64,000 nucleotides of DNA from Rugamonas brunnea. GTDB taxonomy: Bacteria > Pseudomonadota > Gammaproteobacteria > Burkholderiales > Burkholderiaceae_D. A program made the position numbers and the translations under genes. Shown here in pieces: positions 57,969 to 64,000 of this stretch (position 1 is the first letter of the stretch; every line of letters starts with the position of its first letter). The stretch is taken from contig NZ_JACEZT010000005.1 in assembly GCF_014042345.1 (NCBI RefSeq), positions 277,875 through 341,874 of the forward strand, read 5' to 3'. Under the pieces are notes generated by a model, which had not been told where the DNA came from, made no database searches, and worked only from the letters and a program-made list of their open reading frames with translations.

Positions 57969-58184
57969 GGCGGTCCTCTTGTTGTGATGTTGTTGGCCTG
58001 CGGGGCGCAACGCGCGTCAGGCATGGTTGCACTGTAGGGCGGCGCGGCACGGCGCGCCACGCGATTGCGACGGAGCGCCGCTTTGGCGGGATGGACGGCA
58101 GGCTGGCGGCGCTCAACGGTAGCCGGCGGTGCTTGATCCCGGACAAGGCGGCGCCAAAGGACCGCGTCCAGGCGGCCTTTTCCC

Positions 58185-58212
58185 TTGAACTAAAGACATG
58201 CCTGCCTATACT
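58185..58212 (+). promoter_or_regulatory. predicted sigma-70 promoter of the small proline-rich gene
   Basis: TTGAAC is followed after 16 bases by TATACT, a good match to consensus. Transcription would start near 58219, with a 24-base leader containing GGAGGGCGAC before the ATG at 58243. Confidence 0.55.
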
Positions 58213-58242
58213 GAAAGTCTGATCAGTCATACGGAGGGCGAC

Positions 58243-58500
58243 ATGGCATGGCTAGAGATTAGCGAGGGTCAATCGATATCCTCGATTTGCAACCGGGCAC
58301 AGCGCCAGCGTAGCGCACAACAATGCTCGAACGGGCCCAAGGGGCCGCCTTCGGCGCCGCCCACGATACCGCCCATCATCATCAATCCCTTCGTCTACCA
58401 GATGCCGGAGCCGGCCATCGATCCGCGCGTGACGCCATTGCGCCCGCCGATCACGCCGCCGCCCCGGCCCGCGCTGTCGTGCGCGGGCAGGCGCCGCTGA
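58243..58500 (+). CDS. small proline-rich protein with two cysteines
   Basis: This 85-aa protein reads MAWLEISEGQSISSICNRAQ followed by a proline-rich tail (SAPPTIPPIIINPFVYQMPE, PPITPPPRP) and a second cysteine near the C-terminus. A strong ribosome site (GGAGGGCGAC) and a good promoter make it likely to be expressed. It has no signal peptide or membrane helix. I do not recognise a family. Confidence 0.6.
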   Translation: MAWLEISEGQSISSICNRAQRQRSAQQCSNGPKGPPSAPPTIPPIIINPFVYQMPEPAIDPRVTPLRPPITPPPRPALSCAGRRR

Positions 58501-58648
58501 GCCGCTCACCCAGCCATCCACAGGTAGCGTGACAGGATCAGGCCGTCCGGCCTGGTCCTGAATGCGTGCGCGCGCTGCGCAGGGAGCGGCGGACCGGGCC
58601 GATTTCGTCTATCATGACGGCCCCGTACTTTCACACGAGCCGCCCGCC

Positions 58649-59143
58649 ATGCCGACCGACGCCCCAGACTTTCACGAATCCGATGACGCCCTCGTCCAGG
58701 AGGACCGCCTGTGGCAAGGCAATGGCTGGACCGCCCGCGTGATCAAGAACGAGGAGGACGAGGGCTGGGCCGTGGCCATGATCAAGGATGGCGAGCCGGA
58801 ACCGGCGCTGGTGGGCCCGTGGACCATGGGGCGCGACAAGAAGAACCCCAAGCCGCTGGACGTGAACGCCTTCAATACCCTGGTCAAGACGGCCAACGAG
58901 GTGTTGCGCCGCCACGAGCAGCAATTGCACGCGCAGTTGCACAAGAGCGTGTCCGTCAGCACGGACGCCGGCCAGCTCAAGGTCAACCTCGACATCGTGC
59001 CCGACGAGGACGATCCCTACGCCACCCTGAGCGCGTGGGACGGCTATGGCGAGCAACTGGCCAGCGTGCGCGTGGCGCCCACCTTCAAGCTGACCGTGGC
59101 CAGCGCCGAGGCCTGGGTCGCCAACGACTACCGCCGGCCGTAA
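58649..59143 (+). CDS. conserved hypothetical soluble protein
   Basis: This 164-aa acidic soluble protein contains RLWQGNGWTARVIKNEEDEG, GEPEPALVGPWTMGRDKKNP, KPLDVNAFNTLVKTANEVLR and VNLDIVPDEDDPYATLSAWD. It is probably a small alpha/beta fold. I do not recognise a characterised family. No good ribosome site is seen before the ATG at 58649 (CCCGCC), so expression may be low. It lies just upstream of the GAF histidine kinase gene, separated by 108 bases. Confidence 0.7.
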   Translation: MPTDAPDFHESDDALVQEDRLWQGNGWTARVIKNEEDEGWAVAMIKDGEPEPALVGPWTMGRDKKNPKPLDVNAFNTLVKTANEVLRRHEQQLHAQLHKSVSVSTDAGQLKVNLDIVPDEDDPYATLSAWDGYGEQLASVRVAPTFKLTVASAEAWVANDYRRP

Positions 59144-59216
59144 CGCACGGCCGCCGCGCTGCTGCCCGCCGGGGCCGCAAAGAGTACTGGCCCTATCGTC
59201 GGGCGACCTGCTAGTA

Positions 59217-59246
59217 TTTCCTGTGTGCATCTGCAAACATAGGAAA
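59217..59246 (+). promoter_or_regulatory. hairpin sequestering the ribosome site of the GAF histidine kinase
   Basis: TTTCCTGTG (59217-59225) pairs with CATAGGAAA (59238-59246) over nine positions with one G-U wobble. The right arm contains TAGGAAA, the Shine-Dalgarno of the kinase ATG at 59252. The 12-base loop could be a contact point for a protein or small RNA. Confidence 0.5.
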
Positions 59247-59251
59247 AACCG

Positions 59252-61237
59252 ATGGAAAGTCGTCTTACCCGCCTGGAAGCCGTGCAAACCATGCTGCTCG
59301 AAATCGGGCGGCTGTCGAGCCGTTGTACCAATGTCACGGAATTCCTGGAGGGGGTGCACACGGCGGTGGGCCGGATCATGTACGCCGCCAACTTCTTCGT
59401 CGCGTTGACCGACCAGGGCGGCGACGACAACCACATGGTGCGCTTCGTCTATTTCGTCGACGAGGCGGACGCCGCGCCCGACCCCGACACCTGGTTCAAG
59501 CTGGCCTCGCCCGAACAATCGCCCACCGCGTGGGTGATCCTGCACCGGGTGCCGCTGGTGATGACGGCCGAGCAAGCCATCTCCAAATCGTTCGCCGGCA
59601 GCACCTGGGGCGTGGGCACCACGGCCGAGCACTGGATGGGCTGCCCGCTGCTAGACCAGAACCACGTGCCGCTGGGCGCCATCGTGATTCAGAGCTACGA
59701 CAAGGAACACACCTTCAGCGCGGAAGACCAGGCGCTGTTCGAACTGATCGCCGGCAGCATATCGAGCGCGCTGCAAGGCTTGCAGAGCGTGGACCGGCTG
59801 GAACAGGCGGTGCGCGAACGCACGGCCCTGCTGGCGCACGAGGTGGCCGAGCGGCGTCGCGCCGAGAGCATCCAGCACGCGCTGTACCAGCTGGCCGACC
59901 TGTCGGCCAACACCGTCGACGGCGCCACGCTGAACCGCCGCCTGCACGAGATCATCGGCGAGCTGGTGCCGGCCCGTAACTTCCTGATGGCGCTCTACCA
60001 TCCCGACCGGCACGAGTTGACCATCCCGTATTTCGTCGACGAGAAGGACGCCCAGGCGCCCGTCAAGCGTTTCGCCTACGGGCAGGGCATGAGTTCCTAC
60101 GTGCTGCAAAAACGCCAGGCCGTGCTGCTGGACGGTCCCGGCTACGCGGCCCTGGTGGCCAGCGGCGAGCTGAAAGAACCGATGGGTAGCGTGGAGATCG
60201 CCAGCTGGATGGGCGCGCCCATGCTGCTGGGTGAGAAGATCTATGGCGTGATCATCGTCCAGAGCTACGACCCGGACGTCATCTACACCCAGGCCGACCT
60301 CGATATCCTCGCCTTCATGGCCAACCACGTGGCCGTGGCCATCGCCCGCATGCAGGCTGACCGCGCCATCCGCAAGGCCAAGGAAGCGCTGGAGGAACAG
60401 AACGCGGCCCTCAATTCGGCCCTGACGGCCCTGAAGGAAGCCCAGTCGGAACTGGTGCGCCAGGAGAAGCTGGCGTCGCTGGGCCGGCTGGTGGCCGGGG
60501 TGGCGCACGAGATCAACACCCCGCTGGGCATCTGCGTGACGGCCACCAGCCACCTGGTGCAGGAACTCAAGCTCACGCGCGAGGACCTGGCGGCCGGCAC
60601 GCTCGACGAGGACGGCTTGAACAGCTTCTTCGACATCGTCGACCAGTCGCTGCGTATCATGACCACCAACACCCAGCGCGCGGCGGCGCTGGTGCGCAGC
60701 TTCAAGCAGGTGGCCGTGGACCAGTCGTCCGACGAGATCCGCGCCTTCAACCTGCGCAAATACCTCGATGAAGTGCTGCTGTCGCTGCAGCCCAAGCTCA
60801 AGGGCAAGCAGGTCGCCGTCGAGATCGATTGCGCGCCCGACATCCACATGGAAAGCTTCCCCGGCGCCGTGTCGCAGATCGTCACCAACATGGTGGTCAA
60901 CTCGCTGGTGCACGGCTATGGCGAGGGGCAGGAGGGCAAGATCCGCATCACGGGCAAGCTGGACGGCGATTATGTGCTGTTCGATTACAGCGACGATGGC
61001 ATCGGCATGGACAACACCACGCTGGCCCAGCTGTTCGACCCGTTCTTCACCACCAAGCGCGGCTCCGGCGGCAGCGGCCTGGGCGCGCACATCCTGTACA
61101 ACCTCGTGACGGGGCCGCTGGGCGGCACGGTCAAGGTGGTTAGCGCACCGGGCATGGGCTTGCACTACAAGCTGCGCTTCCCGCGCACCCGCCGCAAGCA
61201 GGGGCCGGCGGAACTGGCGGAGGCGGAACCGGCCTGA
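59252..61237 (+). CDS. GAF domain sensor histidine kinase
   Basis: This 661-aa cytoplasmic kinase has two GAF domains (residues ~15-175 and ~215-370; second contains YFVDEKDAQAPVKRFAYGQG). A coiled coil links them to the transmitter domain, whose phosphoacceptor is His419 in VAGVAHEINTPLG. HATPase boxes are NMVVNSLVHG (N), YSDDGIGMDNTTL (G1) and FTTKRGSGGSGLGAHILYN (G2). It has no membrane segment, so it senses a cytoplasmic or diffusible signal. It has no adjacent response regulator on the same strand; the HD-GYP protein downstream is a candidate partner. Confidence 0.93.
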   Translation: MESRLTRLEAVQTMLLEIGRLSSRCTNVTEFLEGVHTAVGRIMYAANFFVALTDQGGDDNHMVRFVYFVDEADAAPDPDTWFKLASPEQSPTAWVILHRVPLVMTAEQAISKSFAGSTWGVGTTAEHWMGCPLLDQNHVPLGAIVIQSYDKEHTFSAEDQALFELIAGSISSALQGLQSVDRLEQAVRERTALLAHEVAERRRAESIQHALYQLADLSANTVDGATLNRRLHEIIGELVPARNFLMALYHPDRHELTIPYFVDEKDAQAPVKRFAYGQGMSSYVLQKRQAVLLDGPGYAALVASGELKEPMGSVEIASWMGAPMLLGEKIYGVIIVQSYDPDVIYTQADLDILAFMANHVAVAIARMQADRAIRKAKEALEEQNAALNSALTALKEAQSELVRQEKLASLGRLVAGVAHEINTPLGICVTATSHLVQELKLTREDLAAGTLDEDGLNSFFDIVDQSLRIMTTNTQRAAALVRSFKQVAVDQSSDEIRAFNLRKYLDEVLLSLQPKLKGKQVAVEIDCAPDIHMESFPGAVSQIVTNMVVNSLVHGYGEGQEGKIRITGKLDGDYVLFDYSDDGIGMDNTTLAQLFDPFFTTKRGSGGSGLGAHILYNLVTGPLGGTVKVVSAPGMGLHYKLRFPRTRRKQGPAELAEAEPA

Positions 61238-61327
61238 TCGCCGGCCAGCGGCGCCCAGCCCCGGCTGACATGGGCGCGCGCATATAGCGGGGCCATGATG
61301 GCTGGCCGCGATGGTGTTGTTTATTTG

Positions 61328-61419
61328 ATTGTGTTCACAATTGCAAGCTTCACGTTTTACGCGAAATGTGTAGCAAGTATATTAAGATTGTGAAACGCCT
61401 CTGATACGCGCTTGCGTAT
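61328..61419. promoter_or_regulatory. AT-rich control region before the NifQ-like gene with inverted repeats
   Basis: ATTGTG-TT-CACAAT (61328-61341) and ATACGC-GCTT-GCGTAT (61404-61419) are perfect inverted repeats. ATTGTGAA recurs near 61387 as the reverse complement of the first site's right arm. These resemble operator sites for one or more dimeric regulators. A definite promoter was not identified. Confidence 0.45.
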
Positions 61420-61447
61420 ATGGAGCGACCACAATAAAGGAGACACC

Positions 61448-61486
61448 ATGACCCCACGCGCTAGCGCGCAGCGTGCCGCGCCATGA
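61448..61486 (+). CDS. 12-residue leader peptide reading frame coupled to the NifQ-like gene
   Basis: AAAGGAGACACC precedes an ATG that opens a 12-codon frame (MTPRASAQRAAP), ending in TGA that overlaps the ATG of the NifQ-like gene (ATGA). The only good ribosome site belongs to this short frame, so translation of the downstream gene may depend on coupling. It could also be a vestige of a frameshift. Existence of the peptide is not proven. Confidence 0.4.
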   Translation: MTPRASAQRAAP

Positions 61487-62076
61487 CGGGAGCCATTCCC
61501 TTCGTGGCGGCCGTGCTGTTGCCGACCGCCGAACTTGTCGATCCCGCCGACTTTGGCGACCGCGCCGACGCCCCCGTCGCCCCCGCCGCGCTGAAGCCGG
61601 AGCCGCTGCTGCTGGCCGCGCTGGCCGGCGTGCTGCGCAGCGCCCGCGATGGCGAACTGCCGCTGTTCGTGCGCACGCTGGGCATGGCCCAGTCGTCGTT
61701 GCTACGGATGGCCGGTTGCTGTTTTCCCGCGCTCGATTATCACGAACCCATCCCGGAGCGCAAATACGCGGCGCTGCTGGCCTGCACGCCGCCCGAGTTC
61801 CACCGCCTGCATGCATTGCTGATGGCGCAGCGCGGCGCGGACGCCGACCCCACGCACGCGGACTGGCTGGCGCGCGCGCTGGCGGCCGCTTGCCTTGGGC
61901 AGCGGTTCCTGTGGCAAGACCTGGGATTGTCGGGACGCGAGGAACTGGAGACGCTGTTGCGGCGCTACTTTGGGCCGCTGACGGTGCGCAACGGCGGGCG
62001 CGGCCAGTGGAAGCACTTCCTGATGCACGAACTGGGCGCGGCGCCGGCCGCCCGGCTGGGCGCCGGCTTCGTGTGA
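61483..62076 (+). CDS. NifQ-like protein lacking the C-terminal cysteine cluster
   Basis: This 197-aa protein resembles NifQ in its C-terminal half: RALAAACLGQRFLWQDLGLS, REELETLLRRYFGPL, TVRNGGRGQWKHFLMHELGA. NifQ delivers molybdenum for nitrogenase cofactor synthesis, and authentic NifQ ends with a Cys-x4-Cys-x2-Cys-x5-Cys cluster that binds iron-sulfur and molybdenum. Here the protein ends AAPAARLGAGFV and no such cysteines remain. No other nif genes are present. It may be a relic or have been recruited to another metal task. The start depends on coupling to the 12-codon frame upstream. Confidence 0.75.
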   Translation: MTGAIPFVAAVLLPTAELVDPADFGDRADAPVAPAALKPEPLLLAALAGVLRSARDGELPLFVRTLGMAQSSLLRMAGCCFPALDYHEPIPERKYAALLACTPPEFHRLHALLMAQRGADADPTHADWLARALAAACLGQRFLWQDLGLSGREELETLLRRYFGPLTVRNGGRGQWKHFLMHELGAAPAARLGAGFV

Positions 62077-62128
62077 GACGGGCGTGGTGGCCGCCGGGGA
62101 TGCGCGGCCGTCGACGTGAGGCGGCGCG

Positions 62129-63634
62129 CTAGTCCGGGAAGCGCTCGTTGATGGCCAGCGCCTTGTCGATGTTCTTGCACAGCAGTTCGACATAGACCGG
62201 GTCCAGGTGCTGGCCGGCCACTTCGCGCAAGTGGGCCACCACCTGTTCCACCGGCCACGCTTCCTTGTAGCAGCGCTTGTGCATGAGTGCATCGAACACG
62301 TCGGCCACGGCCACGATGCGCGCGTACAGGTGGATGTCCTCGCCCTTCAAGCCTTGCGGGTAGCCGCTGCCGTCGTATTTCTCGTGGTGCTGGTGGGCGA
62401 TCACGGCGGCCGCCTTGAGGATGGGGCGCTGCGAACCGTCCAGGATGGACAGGCCCACGGCCGGATGCTGCTTCATGATCTCCCATTCGGCCGCGTCGAG
62501 CTTGCCCGGCTTGAGCAGCACGGCGTCCGGGGTGGCGATCTTGCCGATGTCGTGCATGGGCGCGGCGTGGCGCAGCACGGCCGTCTCATCCTCCGACATG
62601 CCGGCCGCCGTGGCCAGCAGGTGAACGATCTCGGACATGCGGCGCACATGGTTGCCCGCCTCGTTCGAGCGCGATTCGACCACGTCGCCGAGGCGCAGGA
62701 TCAGTTCGGCCTGGGTGTCCGTGATTTCCTGCGTGAGCAGGATGTTGTCGAAGGCGATCGCCACGCCCGAGCAGAACACTTCGAGCAGCTTGGCGTCGAT
62801 CTCGGAGATTTCCTCCACGCCCTTGAGCACCAGCAGCGAGGCCTTGCCGCTGGCGTTGGGGAAGTAGCCGACGTAGATGTCGCCCTGGATGCGCGAGATC
62901 TTGTTGCTCTCGGCGTCGTCGAGCTGGGCCAGCAGTTCCGGGCTCAGGATGGCGCCGTCGTCGTCGCCGATCTGGGCCAGGATTTCATATTCATGTTCGC
63001 CGCCGATCGCGGTGGCGCCGCGCAGGCGCAGCAGCATGCTGTTCTCCAGCCGCAGCAGGGCCACCACTTGCTGCAGCAAGCCGTTGGCGAAATCCTTCAA
63101 ATTGCGCTGCTGGAAGATGTGGGCCGAGGCCGCGATCACCCGTTCCAGCCCCTCGCGGTAGCTTTGCGAGGCGCGCCGCGCCTCCTCGACCTTCATGATG
63201 TCGCGGTAGGCACGCAGGGCGGCGAAGGTGGTGGTGAACAGCTTGGTGCGGTCGAGCTCGGTCTTTTCCTTGTAGTCGTTGATGTCGTAGTTGACGATCA
63301 CCCGTTCCTCGGGCGCCTGGCCGGGCTGGCCGGTGCGCAGTACGATGCGGGTGAACTGGTTGTCGAGGTCCTCGCGCATCCAGCGCGCCACTTCCAGGCC
63401 CGAATCCTCGCGTTCCATCACCACGTCCAGGAACACCAGCGCGATATCGCTCTCGCGCGCCAGCACCTGCTTGGCCTCGGCGCCGCTGTAGGCATGCACG
63501 AAGGTCAGGCCGCGGCCTTCGAGGCGGAAGCGGGACAGGGTCAGCTTGGTGATGTCATGAATATCGGGCTCGTCGTCCACCAACAGGATTTTCCATGGCG
63601 GTAACTTGGGCGACGCAGTAGACAGGAAAGACAT
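62129..63634 (-). CDS. response regulator with DUF3369 and HD-GYP phosphodiesterase domains
   Basis: This 501-aa protein combines an N-terminal receiver (Asp20-Asp21, phosphoacceptor Asp70 in LVFLDVVMERED), a central DUF3369 domain (residues ~160-310) and a C-terminal HD-GYP domain. The HD pair is His361-Asp362 in MHDIGK, and GYP is at 424-426 in HHEKYDGSGYPQG, the full signature of cyclic-di-GMP phosphodiesterases. It would lower cyclic-di-GMP when phosphorylated. The start at 63634 (MSFLSTASPKLPP) has a weak ribosome site. It converges on the NifQ-like gene and may be controlled by the nearby GAF histidine kinase. Confidence 0.93.
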   Translation of the reverse strand: MSFLSTASPKLPPWKILLVDDEPDIHDITKLTLSRFRLEGRGLTFVHAYSGAEAKQVLARESDIALVFLDVVMEREDSGLEVARWMREDLDNQFTRIVLRTGQPGQAPEERVIVNYDINDYKEKTELDRTKLFTTTFAALRAYRDIMKVEEARRASQSYREGLERVIAASAHIFQQRNLKDFANGLLQQVVALLRLENSMLLRLRGATAIGGEHEYEILAQIGDDDGAILSPELLAQLDDAESNKISRIQGDIYVGYFPNASGKASLLVLKGVEEISEIDAKLLEVFCSGVAIAFDNILLTQEITDTQAELILRLGDVVESRSNEAGNHVRRMSEIVHLLATAAGMSEDETAVLRHAAPMHDIGKIATPDAVLLKPGKLDAAEWEIMKQHPAVGLSILDGSQRPILKAAAVIAHQHHEKYDGSGYPQGLKGEDIHLYARIVAVADVFDALMHKRCYKEAWPVEQVVAHLREVAGQHLDPVYVELLCKNIDKALAINERFPD

Positions 63635-63719
63635 AAGAACGAGTTCCGCAAAAGGGCACAACTGACACAATACTAAAGGCGCAGCCTATAGGGCATTTCA
63701 CTCCAGGCAAAACTTCGCG

Positions 63720-63745
63720 GTGTGCATTTTTCAGGCACACTTTTT
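63720..63745 (+). terminator. hairpin plus T run in the HD-GYP leader region
   Basis: GTGTGC pairs with GCACAC around a 9-base loop and is followed by TTTTT in the plus direction. It lies about 90 bases upstream of the HD-GYP start, where no plus-strand gene is known, so it could end an unannotated transcript coming from the left or form part of the leader. Confidence 0.35.
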
Positions 63746-63846
63746 CGATTGTAGTCCCAAGCCGTCATCATTAACAACAAGCAATAATGTTTCCTGCTGC
63801 TCAAACAACATCGGCGTACTATGCTGACCAGACATTACTTCATTTT

Positions 63847-63860
63847 TAGCAATATTGCTA
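63847..63860. promoter_or_regulatory. perfect 14-bp palindrome
   Basis: TAGCAATATTGCTA is its own reverse complement in an AT-rich promoter-like stretch. It is a plausible operator for a dimeric regulator. No protein is assigned. Confidence 0.4.
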
Positions 63861-64000
63861 TCGTCACGCAAAGAAAATCTATGGTCACCCTCTTTTTTGC
63901 AAGCTGATTTTTTGTATGCTGTAAGAAGGCTCGCTTAAATCTATCCGGCGTCTAATTGGAGATGTACTCCGCGCCACGATGAGAGTCGCGCCTGTCGGTC

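Larger units (their letters stand above)
63635..64000. other. right-end intergenic region, no gene recognised
   Basis: This stretch of 366 bases holds no supportable gene. It is markedly more AT-rich than the rest of the window. It contains the leader of the leftward HD-GYP gene, a terminator-like hairpin (63720-63745) and a perfect 14-bp palindrome (63847-63860). A gene reading rightward could start beyond the window edge. Confidence 0.6.

Noticed and set aside
61483..62076. Evidence for nitrogen fixation
   Set aside because: A NifQ-like protein lacking its cysteine cluster, with no nif genes in the window, is not evidence of nitrogenase.
63979..64000. Start of a new gene at the right edge (ATG at 63979)
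   Set aside because: No ribosome site precedes it and only seven codons are visible, so it cannot be supported.

Overview
The window is GC-rich, densely packed chromosomal DNA. It most likely comes from a betaproteobacterium of the family Oxalobacteraceae (Massilia, Duganella or Janthinobacterium type). This is an inference from gene content: a FadN-type beta-oxidation operon, a PhaM-type polyhydroxyalkanoate granule protein, a PEP-CTERM protein, a high-molecular-weight FabG-type reductase, and many cyclic-di-GMP and two-component proteins. I saw no rRNA, tRNA, insertion sequence, CRISPR array or integrase. The only stretch over 300 bases without a gene is the right end (63635-64000).

Layout. 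1-8000: fatty-acid beta-oxidation operon (acyl-CoA dehydrogenase cut by the left edge, 3-hydroxyacyl-CoA dehydrogenase/enoyl-CoA hydratase, thioesterase, thiolase, enoyl-CoA hydratase) facing a two-domain FabG-like reductase. 8100-10330: TonB-dependent siderophore receptor behind a Fur box. 10330-12860: leftward operon of three tail-collar (microcystin-dependent-protein type) genes, a GNAT acetyltransferase and a Tat-exported small protein. 12960-14890: PEP-CTERM protein and HisC. 15000-22200: M48 protease fused to a pilin domain, quinone oxidoreductase/LysR pair, YciH/Sui1 protein, response regulator with AraC domain, HxlR regulator, and an ECF sigma/anti-sigma/secreted-protein operon. 22370-32260: AEC transporter, TPR-GAF-GGDEF protein, amino-acid binding protein behind a consensus sigma-54 promoter, CrtI-like oxidoreductase, Tag glycosylase, MnmC with a decayed methyltransferase half, and a small histidine kinase. 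32275-37365: response regulator with TPRs, a small conserved protein, PhaM and two DUF3108 proteins.

37376-42638 holds the most interesting system: a three-gene operon encoding a kleisin-like protein, a KITE-like winged-helix protein and a short SMC ATPase. It resembles MksF-MksE-MksB, ends at a strong terminator and has no MksG/JetD nuclease gene. A structured leader and an extended -10 promoter precede it.

42640-64000: two unknown or membrane proteins, a glutamyl-endopeptidase-like S9 peptidase, TamA/TamB, QueC, a CHASE-PAS-GAF-GGDEF cyclase, small unknown proteins, a GAF histidine kinase with its Shine-Dalgarno in a hairpin, a NifQ-like protein lacking the cysteine cluster, and an HD-GYP response regulator.

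Three themes link the genes. One is fatty-acid and storage-polymer metabolism (beta-oxidation, PhaM). The second is cyclic-di-GMP and phosphorelay signalling (two GGDEF proteins, one HD-GYP protein, two histidine kinases, two further response regulators). The third is envelope biogenesis (TamAB, TonB receptor, DUF3108 pair, ECF operon). Many very long open frames antisense to these genes are by-products of high GC and are not annotated.
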